From contig CM055097.1 of the NCBI GenBank assembly GCA_029204225.1, positions 7,275,676-7,339,675 of the forward strand: 64,000 bases of DNA. The letters are read 5' to 3'. Source of the DNA: Diphasiastrum complanatum (taxonomy: Eukaryota; Streptophyta; Lycopodiopsida; Lycopodiales; Lycopodiaceae). Position numbers and translations under genes: made by a program. Below the pieces are notes generated by a model, which had not been told where the DNA came from, did not search any database, and was given only the letters and a program-made list of their open reading frames with translations. Positions 1-10,762 of this stretch are shown here, in pieces. Within the stretch, counting starts at the first letter, position 1; each line of letters opens with the position of its first letter.

Positions 1-1510
1 CTCTAATGAACCTTAGAAGAGTGCTTGTAGTCTCTGATTGGATGCTTATTGGGCTGGATAGAGATTTTTGATGAAATCACCTTGGAAAAGTGCGCCTTCC
101 TACCTGAATTTCGATCATTTACAGCTCGCACGTGTGAAGCCTAGGTGGCAGGGTAACATGGCAGCTTTCTTGTAGACCTACTCTCCCTTCGTACTGTGCT
201 TTACAACGACCAATTTGGTGTCTTGTAGAGAAAGTTATGGCTATCGGAAGTTTCACAATTTTTGAATTAAAATTCGAAATTTTTCCAAATTGTTCTGATG
301 CATGCATGTAAAACTCAATTTAGTGCTTTTCTGTTTTTTAAAATGTATGGATAGACATGTATGCATTATTGGATGCATGGTACGTGGGTGTTCAGTAGAG
401 TAATCAAATAAATTTCAGGTATGATGTTATTTTTTGCAATTCTGATTCAAAAAGCTGATTTCTCAGTTACTAGGCAATTTACGTAAAAAATTGATTTCTT
501 TTTTTAAATTACCGCATGTCGTGTCGGATGCATGCCAGATGTTTCGGAATCCTTTTGAAATGGGATGGTAATTGTGAAACTGCCAAGTCGATGGTTTAAA
601 TCGATTTTCAAAGTTTGGTCCATATCAAACGGAATTTGAAAATCCCATTTTACGTAAAATTTTAAAAGAACCATGGATGTTTTGGATTTGTTCAAATTTG
701 TTGGTTATTGATGAAACAAAAATTGCTTATAAAGTGAATGACCTTACTCAATTGAAATCAGTCAGTTTTATAAGGTCACAGTACCTTTCACTTTTGGTTG
801 AAGATTTGGAATTTGTCAATTAATGGGAGCATTTCTTGTTTTATGGGATCAATAAGGACCAAGAATAATGCAGAGCTTGTTGGAACGGTATCTATGCCGA
901 TCTATTTGTTGATTTGCCAATAATTGAGTGCGGCACTTAATTAGTGAACAATCCAAACTGTCTGGATGATTAGTGGTTAAAGACACCACTGATTCCAAAT
1001 TGGTCTTTTTCCTAGCCAAAATTGGGACTTTCAGCCTGAACCACATTTGGAAGGGAGAAAAGAGATGAAGCATGAGGGGTAGATGATTGGTTGACCGAGC
1101 CGATCAGTCTTGTTAATCTACTTTCAATTCTTGAAGTATATGTGATAGCAAGTGAGAATACAATTGGGAATTTAGCTTTGGCAGTAAGATAATCCATTTA
1201 TGAAAACATCTCTGTTTTGCAATTGGATTTGGATCAAATTCCAAGAAATTGCAAGTGAAAGCAAATGGAATGTGTTCCGTAGTACTTCAGTGCAGAGATA
1301 GATAATTGGAGAATTATTCCATCTCTAAGTACTTATTTGATTATTGAAGTCATACTAAGGATAAAATGTGAAAGTTAAAAGACTGATAATTGAATATATT
1401 GAATATTTTACCCATTTGGAGGACTTATCGCTCCATGTACCTTTGGAACCTGGAAGAGTACTGTACATTAAATTTGTAAATAACTCTTTAGGTATTCCTC
1501 TTATTTATAA
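1..1510. other. A/T-rich stretch, no gene seen
   Basis: I see no open frame with recognisable protein similarity, no tRNA-like boxes and no clear terminal repeats here. The sequence ends abruptly where a copia reverse transcriptase fragment begins near 1512, so the 5' truncation point of that retroelement marks the right edge. Confidence 0.5.
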
Positions 1511-1511
1511 T

Positions 1512-2448
1512 TCTTAGTGGAAATGAATTGGAGCTAGTTGAGAAAACAAAATGTGCACTTGGTAGTGAATTTAGAATGCAAGATCTAGGAATTCTTCACT
1601 ACATCTTAGGCCTAGAAATTGACTTTTGGAAAGATCATGCTTTCATAAGTCAAAGTAGATATGCTCTTTCCATGTTTAAAAAATTTCAAATGGAAAATTA
1701 TAAGGGCATAGATACTCCAATGGAGCATATTGTAAAAGTTCCTATAAAAGAGGATAAAAGGTCATCACTCTTTATAGGAGTCTTATTGGCTCCCTCATTT
1801 GGTTAACTGTAACTAGGCCATATTTAAGCTTTAGTGTACATAAATTAGAACAATTCATGCAAGATCCAAAGACTTGTCATTGGAACTTGGCAAAGAGAAT
1901 CTTGAGATATGTATCTTCCACCTTAGACTATGGATTGATCTATAAGGAGAAGATCTAACATTGGTTGCATTTTCAGACTCGGATTTTGCAGGAGACAAAG
2001 TGGATAGGAAATCCACAAGTGCATGTGACAGTTTTTGTTGGAGAAAATCTAGTTTCTTATCTATCCAAAAAGCAAGCAACTATATCCTTGTCATCCTGTG
2101 AAACACAGTACAAAGCTCTTATAACCTACCACAAAGGAGGTCCTATGGATCAAGAGGCTACTCATGGAGCTAAAGTGCATTAAAGATGAAGACCTACCTA
2201 TTATCAAGAATGATAATATCTCAGCTCAAGCTCTTGCAGACAAACCTATATTCTATGCAAGAAGCAAACATATCGCGGTAGCACACCACTTTGTAAGAGA
2301 GAAAGTGATTGAGAGAGAGATCTTGCTGGAGCATGTTGAATCTTCATCTTGTGTTGCGGATCTACTCACAAAACCATTGCTCAAGAACGTATTTGTGAAG
2401 ATGAGATCAAATCTTGGCTTAATTTCAAAGTCCATGGTAACTAGATAG
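1512..2448 (+). pseudogene. Ty1-copia pol fragment (RT C-terminus and RNase H), 5'-truncated
   Basis: This is the end of a copia polyprotein: the reverse transcriptase thumb/connection followed by RNase H. The reading begins just after where the YVDD catalytic box would lie (GNELELVE corresponds to GNNEKLVE in element E), so the RT active site is missing. Landmarks are LHYILGLEID, QSRYALSM and DTPMEHIVKV, then the RNase H part with ISLSSCETQYKAL and KNDNISAQALADKP, ending SKSMVTR before a stop. The frame is broken near 1800 and again near 1955 and 2100. It is the same family as the minus-strand copy at 60646-62162, with most residues shared. A polypurine tract and LTR follow directly, so this is the 3' end of an element whose front was lost, either at insertion or by deletion. 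The family assignment is secure; the copy is dead. Confidence 0.9.
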
Positions 2449-2456
2449 ATATATTC

Positions 2457-2468
2457 TAAGTAGGAGTG
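2457..2468 (+). other. Polypurine tract of copia copy A
   Basis: The purine-rich run ctaagtaggagtg lies immediately 5' of the LTR start TGAAGAATGG. The corresponding site in the minus-strand element E (ending at about 60660) reads aggaggagtg before TGAAGATTAG. This shared boundary fixes where the 3' LTR begins. Confidence 0.65.
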
Positions 2469-2826
2469 TGAAGAATGGTAAAAAATAGCTTTCTATGTTC
2501 ACTTTTGGGGGCTATGCTCATGTCATTTTCATTGTACATATTTGAGATATGCGAATTGAGCACATAACCTTGTAGAATAGGCCGAGTTTGTGTTAGGTAG
2601 ATTTAGATGTGTTGGCATGCAAAATGTTAGGTGACATGCAAAGTTAGGTAGAATATAACTTGTAAAATTCTACACATGTCTAGTTTATCTAAGAAAAGAT
2701 ATGCAATTCTTGCCACATCATACATGTACTTTGAGATGTGGATCTATGATAGCAGAGTCAACCAAATGATGTGGATCAACTATTGATCCCCAAGCACAAT
2801 GGGGGACGTAGGCCTCAAGCTCTCTC

Positions 2827-2910
<84 letters not shown>

Positions 2911-3430
2911 ACACCTCATGATATCGCTATTTCTCTCCCATACCAAAAAGAGCCCTAAAAAATAAAAATTTTTCACTCTCTCGCATTCCTCTCTTCTGCC
3001 ATCGTGATTTCTCTCTCCTGCCTTCATGATTTTATACCCTGATTTTCTCTCCCTAGAAACTTCTCTTTCTAGAGGTCTCGAGAAAGAGTGTCCTCTCACT
3101 TCAACTGCTTTTCAACAGATTTTCAAATGCCCTTCAAAGATGTTTTAGGGCAAACGTTGACCAATGATAACCTCCGAAACACCTTTTCTCCACAATAGCC
3201 TACATTCTCTCTCTCTCTCTCTCTCTACATTATTTTGTACCATTGATTTGAAGAATGTTTCAATGACATCTTCAAGACAAAATAAGCTGTGAAAAAGCTT
3301 TGACCATCAAAAGAGAGTCTTGGAGGTAAAACTTCCTTTTCTTCCAAACTTTTAGTATATGCACATGTTGTTGTATGTGTTTGTTGCATATATTTGTATT
3401 ATTTATAGTTTAGTCCATACACAATGACAA
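2469..3430 (+). repeat. 3' LTR of copia copy A (right end uncertain)
   Basis: The left edge is the TG of TGAAGAATGG, set by comparison with element E. The LTR contains direct repeats of the type ggcatgcaaaatgttaggt / gacatgcaaagttaggt (2612-2650), a long CT tract (2819-2905) and a shorter one near 3208-3226. No partner LTR lies in the window, so the right end (a CA somewhere before about 3430) is an estimate. No target duplication can be tested because the 5' end of the element is missing. Confidence 0.45.
2819..2905. repeat. CT/GA microsatellite
   Basis: A nearly perfect dinucleotide run of about 43 CT units with one interruption (cgctct near 2838). It gives spurious serine-leucine or arginine-glutamate frames on the two strands. 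A similar tract sits in the leader of the TR-GAG element at 31678-31748, so CT expansion seems tied to retroelement leaders and LTRs here. Confidence 0.95.
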
Positions 3431-5086
3431 TGTCAACAGATTGAAAGTTTTGAGGAGTTTGAAAATGCTCATTGAAAAATTGTCCTCTCATGTTATTATG
3501 AGTTTCTTGTATGCATCTAAAGTCATGAGCTTCTGATTAGCAACAACCTTACTAAATGATATTGTGTTTATTGAAATCACTAAATTGTTTAAAACACAAG
3601 ATACACATGTTTATTTGGATAAAAAAAACGAAAATATGTTCATATTTTGTCCAAAGGAAAAGTAAGTTTCCTCATGTTTGTTTTTGCATCCAGAATCTCC
3701 TTATTGGTTGAGCGAGGGGCCAAAACCATAAGAAAGAGAGGCAAAAAAAAAAAAAAACTTTCCGCGTCAAAAGCAAGTCAAGATAGGTAGGATTCAAACC
3801 TGTTGTGCACATTGATATGCATCATCATAAGTAGAACATATCAAACTAATGCACAAACCTTGCAAAGTACATATGTCATGGTGGGAGATGAAAATGAGGA
3901 GCATGATTGTGAGCCAAGAAGTGAAAGCTTTCTTGTGCATGTTTATTCGTTGCGAGTATGTGTACTAAATATCGTATTTTGAATGGTGTTATATAGTTGC
4001 TGACTCGGGATGTAGCTTTTCAAGAGTATGTCTTCCCCTTCCCCTTTTGTCGGTTGATGCCAAACACTGAACGGGCAGTTTGTGCGTTCCTTGAAAACTC
4101 CTAAATCAGAGGAGCACATGGTGGGACAAATATGGCACAGAGTGAAAGTGGAGTTTGAAGAAGTGCTCCAGTAAGATGCTCTACATGGGATGGCAACCTC
4201 GATTAAGTGAATTTCCACTACACATAAATGCTGCTCAAGGAGCTTAACTTTTCTGGAATTGTTCACCATTCAACAATATGCATGTAGCCAAAAAAATTTC
4301 AACTTCCAGAAAACGGTCATGAGCACCAAAAATTACCATATTTACATACATAAATTATTACTGCACACACTAATTTAAGGGAAGCTTTTGATTATCGTCA
4401 AAGACTACACAATTTTCTTAGTAGATGATAAGTGAATCTCCACTACGCATAAATGTTGCCCAAGAAGCTCAACTTTTCTGAAATTGCTACTATCTGATCA
4501 AACAACCATGCCCTTGACATTCAGCAATTGAGGCTGGGTTTATGGAGCCAAATAAGCAAACTTCCAATTGATTATTTATTGGTATTTAAACCTACAGGTC
4601 TCTGAAAAGACTATTCCCTTATGCAAACGATGAGCAAAATTTTACCTACTCTTATTCAACACGATTGTAAGATGTGATGAGAAAACATTTCGGGCATCTT
4701 TATTCATGATAAATTGAAGTATCAAATCCGTCAAAATCTTTACCAGGAGCAAAAGTTCTTTTTGGAAGGAAAATTTCTAATTATAGACCAGGCAGATAAA
4801 TTTCATTGATGGGACCTCCCCACCTCGGAAAGGATTTTCATTTTCGTTCAAACAATTTGAGGGAATCCTTTATTACCTTTCTGGAGGAACCCAAATCAGC
4901 CACAATATCACGTGACAAATATACTATCAGGCCAGTAGTTTTCTCAGATCTTATGTTCTAGAGAGAATAACCATGAACCTTTCAAACTCGAACTTACTAG
5001 AAAAGAATGATTATAAGATGCACATATCTAAATGGAATATATTTTGTATTTTATATTTCTGCCCAAAGCAGTTGGGCTTGTTGAAG
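3431..5086. other. No gene; contains a 58-bp direct repeat
   Basis: No coding region is recognised. One diverged direct repeat is visible: about 4205-4262 and 4430-4487 (225-base spacing) share aagtgaat, ccactac, cataaatg and aacttttctg. A B-box-like sequence (reverse strand GGTTTGAATCC near 3789-3800) beside an A15 run near 3747 could be an old SINE, but no A box is convincing. Confidence 0.5.
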
Positions 5087-5751
5087 CTAAGAATCATGTA
5101 AGGCATCCCACAGTGCAGGATCATCATAATTCTCAATCAAAAAAGAGGCACCTGCGTCAAGTAAAATGGGTCCTGGATTGCCAGTAGTTAACCCCACAAC
5201 GCTTAATCCTGCTCCAACAGCTACTTTCAAGCCTGATGGTGAATCCTGTAACAAGATAGTCATGCAGAAAGAATCCAGAGGTTAACTCTGCTCCACTATT
5301 TAGACTCTACAATTTTTTTTTGTTTTATCTTGAAGAGGCCTTTGGCCCAGGTATTCCACCTGCATGTGGGCAGGGAATCGAACCTGAGTGAGCAAGCCCC
5401 AGGCCAATAGACCACCACACCACATAAGGTGCACCTATTAGGCCTAACATACAGAGATCTATTTTGATGAACTATCAAAAAGGAAAATAAGAAGCAAGAG
5501 CCACCAACATACCTCAAAAGCAAAAGCCTCATCTGATGAAATCCCAAAAAGCTTCAATGCCTTTAGATAAGGATCAGGGGAACCAAGACCCTAAAAAGGA
5601 TAATGGTTGAAATGAAAGAATCTCCGTCACTGACCTCTTGAAGCATCTCCTGAAATGCCAAGAGATGTAGCGGATCAGACTTGGCAAGGGTGCCATCAAT
5701 ATCAAATAAGACAGCCTTAAGCTTTTCCACTGGAGGAATGGGCTTTGCCAT
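5087..5751 (-). pseudogene. SGPP-like HAD sugar-phosphatase gene with middle exons deleted
   Basis: Three blocks on the minus strand match a plant haloacid-dehalogenase sugar phosphatase of the SGPP type, from memory of that family. Block 1 is 5751-5635, 39 codons from an ATG, with HAD motif I as VLFDIDGTLAKSD. Block 2 is 5590-5513, 26 codons, GSPDPYLKALKLFG..AFAFE. Block 3 is 5245-5087, 53 codons with stop, starting DSPSGLKVAVGAG and ending DDPALWDALHDS. The junction FAFE/DSPSG rebuilds HAD motif IV (FED). Blocks 2 and 3 are separated by a normal GT..AG intron (5246-5512). Blocks 1 and 2 are separated by only 44 bases (5591-5634), which still start gt and end ag. The total is 117 residues against roughly 240-250 for the family, so the cap domain and motifs II-III are missing. 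The Lys expected before PxPxPYL in block 2 is Leu-Gly here. The simplest reading is a deletion joining two introns. It lies in TE-rich DNA, so a captured gene fragment is also possible. Confidence 0.8.
5306..5435 (-). mobile_element. tRNA-derived SINE inside the SGPP-like intron
   Basis: On the minus strand an A-box-like TGGTCTATTGG (5414-5404) is followed 30 bases later by a perfect B box GGTTCGATTCC (5384-5374), the spacing of a polymerase III type 2 promoter. Downstream come CACATGCAGGTGG, a GGCC-centred stem (CTGGGCCAAAGGCCTC), and an A-rich tail (AAACAAAAAAAAATTG) near 5322-5308. It lies wholly in the intron 5246-5512. I could not find a convincing target duplication, so the ends are approximate. 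The A box has one mismatch. It is a different family from the 86-bp SINEs at 12.6 and 13.5 kb. Confidence 0.65.
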
Positions 5752-6021
5752 TGCTTGAGCTGAAGGGTACCTGTCTGGAGAGCCTGCAAGTTTAACATTT
5801 AAGCACTTTGTAGGTTGGATTAACTCACCCATGCTGATACAAGGATGTAGAAACCGCATAGACAACTCTGCCATTTCTTTCAAAATATGGATAACCTTAT
5901 AGACTGCACCCGCTTACATGCACAAAGATAAGTTCACAATAAGTCGTGCAAAATTTAGCGACAGAAGTGATCTAATAAGATAGCACAATTACATGATGCC
6001 AAGGCTAACCCACAACTACAG

Positions 6022-6060
6022 CAAACGTTTGAAGTTAGCAAACATAACTTCAAACGTTTG
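6022..6060. repeat. Perfect inverted repeat, 16-bp arms, 7-base loop
   Basis: The arms CAAACGTTTGAAGTTA and TAACTTCAAACGTTTG are exact reverse complements around GCAAACA. Each arm itself contains the palindrome CAAACGTTTG. At 6332-6347 lies another perfect palindrome, TTTGCAAGCTTGCAAA, and both flanks share CAGCAAA at the outer edge (6019 on +, 6358 on -). The 340-base stretch between might be a small terminal-inverted-repeat element, but I see no matching target duplication. Confidence 0.6.
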
Positions 6061-6419
6061 AGTTTGTGACGTGTTTGCAAGTTATCATAAGGGCAAAACA
6101 TCTGCAAAGGTTTGCTTCAAAACAACCTGAACTATAACCTAGGTCAGGATAGAAATGTTTAAGATAGTTTGGAACCAGGATATATTCAGAATATGCATCA
6201 AAATCTAGAAATTTTGAAACATTACATTGCACGATCATAGGTAAATAGCTGTTAGGTATGCAGAAATAATAACATATGAAGGGGGTCCCAAATCTGCAAC
6301 AAGTTTGGCAAATCTGTTTGAGGCAAGCGCGTTTGCAAGCTTGCAAATGCATTTGCTGCTAACTGTGGTCCCACCCATTCACAAAGATTATGCACACTAG
6401 GATCGACCTTGAGCATCAC

Positions 6420-7380
6420 CTGCACCAATAGAGCCACTTCTCTATTTGAGCTAGTGTTTGCTTAGGGTCTCGATCTTATAGTATAAGTAGAGTAGCCGCT
6501 ACTGGAACTAAAGCTTACGATATGATTAAGTTCTGGAGCTCATTGTAGGTGACTCCATTGGAATTCTTGTAGATCTGCTATCATATGACTTGTAACTGAT
6601 GTTTATTCGATAATCTTAGTTGGAGCTTACCTTTGGTTCATCTTTTACTGTCTTTTAAGCTAATACAATGCCACATTTGCGAATCTTGTTCATAACTTGG
6701 TATGAGAGCATTTGCTAGGGCTCCTTTCCTCTGTTGGCTGGATTTTCTTTTAAGCACTTTGAAGAGGTGGTACAAACATTCCACTACTAGAGATTGTTCT
6801 TCACAACAGTTTCCCACAAAAATTTGCACAATTCATCTTTTTTTTGGCAGCAATCGCCTTCATTCTACAATTTTCCTTTTGGGATCTTTGATTTTTCTTC
6901 AAGAGGTGCTACAGACATTCTGCTATTAGCAATTGTTCTTCACAACAATCTTCCCACAGGACGTCCTCACTAAGTATATCAATAACTCAAGTAGCACACA
7001 CACAAGCCTCATCGTGCATCCGATATCAAAATAAATAGGCATCAGACTATTTGCCCTCAGCCCAACACTCTCCCTAGGTATTAGATAAGTGCACACCAAC
7101 TCATTTGCACTCAGCCAAATAGCATTTCTAACACCTAAGTGACATCGAAAAGAAGATACAATTTTCTTTTGGAGATATTCAATTAGTATGCACCAGCTCA
7201 TTTGCACTCAACGAAAGAGCCTATCTCGCACCTAAGCGATATCTAAAGAACCAACTATTACTAGAAAGTGGTTCTCAACACTTTTCAAGTTTTCTTGTTT
7301 ATATCCTTTCCCAAACGGCCAATGTCATTCTTGTTATCTCTTCTTTGCTTATGATCATGCCAACAACACAAGCACCCTCA
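6420..7380. repeat. Non-coding stretch of short degenerate direct repeats
   Basis: No gene is recognised. The block agaggtggtacaaacattcc...ttcttcacaacag (about 6760-6815) recurs diverged about 137 bases on (about 6897-6955). Between 7030 and 7250, three diverged copies of the type caccaactcatttgcactcag follow each other at roughly 60 and 105 bases. This looks like LTR or leader sequence of an old retroelement ahead of the gag scrap at 7678, but no boundary is firm. Confidence 0.4.
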
Positions 7381-7677
7381 AGCTCTTCAAAAGATCTTAC
7401 TTCATTTTAGGCTGCAGCAGACACATCCTTGGAACAACATGTGGGGTCTAGGAACTCTAAACTCACTCAATTGGAGAAAATTATGACTAAAGGCTTGGCA
7501 CAAAGGGATGACCTGCAATCTTTTACAAATCCCTTTACTCCTATTGCTTCCATGATGGGTACAAATCAAAGATCGTCAAATTGTTGGTTCTACAATATAT
7601 GCTCCTCCTCATGCTATAGCCCCAGTTGCAATTAACTCTCCTATGACTTCTGAGCACCCCTTGTCTGGGACTTTTTA

Positions 7678-7893
7678 GACAAGGTTCAATTTATTGTATA
7701 CTTTGGTTCATCGGATGGTAATAAGTTAGAGAATTGGTTGGCTAAACTCAAGACACACTTTACAATGTACCAACAAAGTGAAGATCGGAAAGTTCAATTA
7801 GTAGCACTTGATTTTGAAGGCAAAATTGCTATATGGTGGCACACTTTTTCACAAGATGTGACACATGATTGCTTTCGTTCTTGGATACTAACT
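7678..7893 (+). pseudogene. Ty3-gypsy gag fragment
   Basis: A 70-codon frame reads DKVQFIVYFGSSDGNKLENW, then LAKLKTHFTMYQQSEDRKVQ, then LVALDFEGKIAIWWHTFSQD, a pattern typical of the retrotransposon gag domain (the W..L...F.......+v......L.G.A..WW core). A stop follows near 7893. The frames before (7429) and after (to about 8190) do not align to a protease or RT. It is a short isolated scrap of an old gypsy element on the plus strand. Confidence 0.6.
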
Positions 7894-8191
7894 TAAACAA
7901 CGATCTCTAGGCCCTCCAATCGTTCATCTTCATCACAGTATGCACCTATTACTCCTAGCTCCTTTGACGCAGCCACTCTTGTGTCTACAATTAGTAGGTC
8001 AATGCCTTCAATTTGACCCACAATTTTTTGTCGATAATGTTTCAAATACAAAAGTCCTTATCATCGGGTTAGAGAAGGTAGACAGCCACCAAATGCTATT
8101 GTTGCAATTCACTTGCATATGATGCTAACGATTCTAAACTATTTGAACAAATCATGGAGGAAATTGTTGCATCCCTAACTAGCTAGGGTCA

Positions 8192-8670
8192 TGTTGGGGT
8201 TAATTCACTATAATTAGCCAGGACCTAACATAGCTTAGCTGGTATAGGATGTAAGGGACTATGACTCTATGCTAAGGGCAAGTTCTAGGACCCCTAGAAT
8301 AGACATGCATGGGGAGTTGTTTATCCCTATGGCTTGGGCTGTAGCTATATAAGAGTGGTGGACAATATGAATTTTAACATTCAGAGTTCCCTAACTAGGA
8401 TGCTGAACTATGTGATGAGCCTATTGGTCCCCTAGGACTTCAGTGCGACACCACCATGTTTGGATGTGCGCTATGGTAGTATGGGATGACATAGTCATGC
8501 CCTAGTTGGCCATTGTCATGGGATAGCTTCAACTTGTAGTGAGTGTATTAACAGTGTCTATGCACTGAGTTGGGTATAGACACTGAGTTGGGTTAGTTAA
8601 TTAATGTCGTTCCCTATTTTTTTGTACTTCTTTGGATCTATGTCAAGTTAGGATCTTGGTGGTCTTTACA
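8192..8670 (+). repeat. Candidate LTR with TATA box and degenerate Met-type primer site
   Basis: The segment starts TGTTGGGGTTA, ends CTTTACA, and is followed at 8671 by atgttatcaaagcgg, close to the TGGTATCAGAGC primer site complementary to initiator tRNA-Met. A TATA-like tatataag lies near 8347, as expected at the U3/R border. No partner LTR or coding region was found to the right, so it is a solitary 5' LTR with leader or a decayed element. The right edge is better supported than the left. Confidence 0.45.
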
Positions 8671-10762
8671 ATGTTATCAAAGCGGTTCTTGCATGGAGAG
8701 GAACCACAAGATAGCAAAGGAGAGCCTTGGATTTGGCAAGTTGGAGCACCAAGGGTGAGGATCAAAATCGTCAATTTTCTCAATTCTAGAATGCAATTTA
8801 TCCAAGAAAGTGCTCTTAACGCAGTTTTCCATTGCATGTGTTCAAACAAGTGGTAGTAAATTTTGGGAATATAACTTGTTCCATCCATCCTTTTATTTTT
8901 TGTTCTTATAGGAGGCTTGTGCACCTTAAGTATGAGTATTGCATGCTCATGAAAGCTTGCATTTCAAAAACCTAGTGTTAGAGGAAGGAGTGCTCCCAAG
9001 AGAGGGAATCAAACCTCATGAGAATCATGTCTTATCACTTTGAAGTTTGGAATCTAGATTAAGTGTGCTTCAGGTACCAATAATTGCTCGTTCTTTGTGT
9101 TAAAGAACACAATACACTACCTAGGATACATGGTTAGATCACGACTGGTGGGTTGATTTACCCTGTTACACCAAGATGTCATTGAATATGTAAGAGATTG
9201 GTCTTTTGACAAGAATTAGCACTAAATAGGTTATGGACTGGTATGATTTCATCATCTGTAATACAAACTGGTTAGTGTACCAAATTTTGTGGTTGTCACC
9301 AGATGAGCAAAACATTCATGTTAATAAATGCCAAAGTTTCTTTGGTTATTAAATTGATTCTCTAATAAAACTAAACAACTTCAAAATATGGTTGTTTGAA
9401 ATCTAGTGGCACTAGTTAGTTCTTGAGACTAAGGCAAAGGAAAATTCGGTATTCTTTGAGATATTCTATTATTTTATAGTGGAATTGTAAAGAGGGGTAT
9501 AAATTGCAATTCAATGGAAAAGGTGGTTAAAATTTGTTGAACCGAATCGGTAAATCTGAGAAGAGCATCAATTCGGACAAAGTTCGGCAACATCCATGTT
9601 GGTACTGATAAATTGTACTAACTTGACCGTGTAGTTGGATTGACAATTGTAACATTACCAAGCTAGCTAATTAATTCCTGTCATAGCTAGAAGTTCAGTG
9701 TTATTATGAATATCAACGTGATTCTATCAGAGTTAAAGGGAATTAGAAGATCATTGGATAACTCGTAAGAAAATGAGAATATTGGAATTTTATAGTGTCA
9801 AGGACCATGGCATGGACACCAGTTACATATAATTGATTTTCCTTATAGTAGAATTTGATAATGTTTAAATCCAAATCCTTTTTGCCTCCTTAGTTGCATT
9901 GAATCAATGTTTCCGAGTCAATAAGTGGTAATCAATAATTTGGTTCACATAAGATTTGATCAAATATCCGTATCCTAACTCTGCAAAGCTTAAACAATGA
10001 TCTCAATATCTACCTTCATAATTGCTTTTACATTTATTCAAGTAGTCATTGAATAGTTGTAAATTGATGAACCTGCAGGATAGGGAAATCCATCTCAAAA
10101 TGGTGAGCTGAGTTAATTTTTGCATACATTCGAAGCATGTGTATGGGAAAAATGGTGATTTGGCAATCAAGATTCCTTTTGAGATTGGAAATACAACCTG
10201 ATATTTTTCATTCTTCTTTAAGTCCTAGCTTAGTATGTAGCAAATATAGCTTTCAATTCAGATGCAATAAACCGATCTCCTTGAGTTAAAATTTTATTGC
10301 AAACTTTAGAGTAAGAAGTTTTGATTTTCCTTTCAAGAGTGAGATTAGTCATTGGTGTTATTATGATCTCCATTAGTCAAATGACTAACTAGAATAAGAG
10401 AGGAAGGATAACCACTAACTAAAGCTCACAAGTAAAATTTCTCATAAACAAAACCTCATGGATTATGGGGGATTAATGAACTCCATGTGATATAGAGATG
10501 AATGAGGAGAAATCAAATTCACTAACTAAATGGTTGGCTATTGAATTAAGTTTAGTCATTGGTTTAGTGCTCTTTTTAACCTTTTGTACCATCCTACTAA
10601 ACTCATATGTATAGTTGGTTGAGTAATGACTATTTAGGAGAGTCTAATGAGATCTTGCAATTATCATCATTTAGCAAACGATAATAGTGAATCGATGGGA
10701 TACTTGTGAATGGTGATCATTCTAGCATTTCGAGTTACCATACTTGGATGAAGTCTATGGTA
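8671..10762. other. A/T-rich intergenic DNA, nothing recognised
   Basis: I see no coding frame longer than about 90 codons with any recognisable pattern, no splice-linked reading, and no terminal repeats. Some of it may be leader sequence of the LTR ending at 8670. Confidence 0.5.

Noticed and set aside
119-1197. Several 60-75 codon frames at the left edge
   Set aside because: No family pattern, overlapping registers and no splice chain; consistent with chance frames.
2771-3099. Open frames across the first CT tract, on both strands
   Set aside because: They are Ser-Leu or Arg-Glu repeats produced by the dinucleotide run. The same applies to the frames at 31587-32025.
3780-3800. B-box-like sequence (reverse GGTTTGAATCC) next to an A15 run
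   Set aside because: No A box at the proper distance, and the homopolymer is on the wrong side for a poly(A)-tailed SINE; too weak to call.
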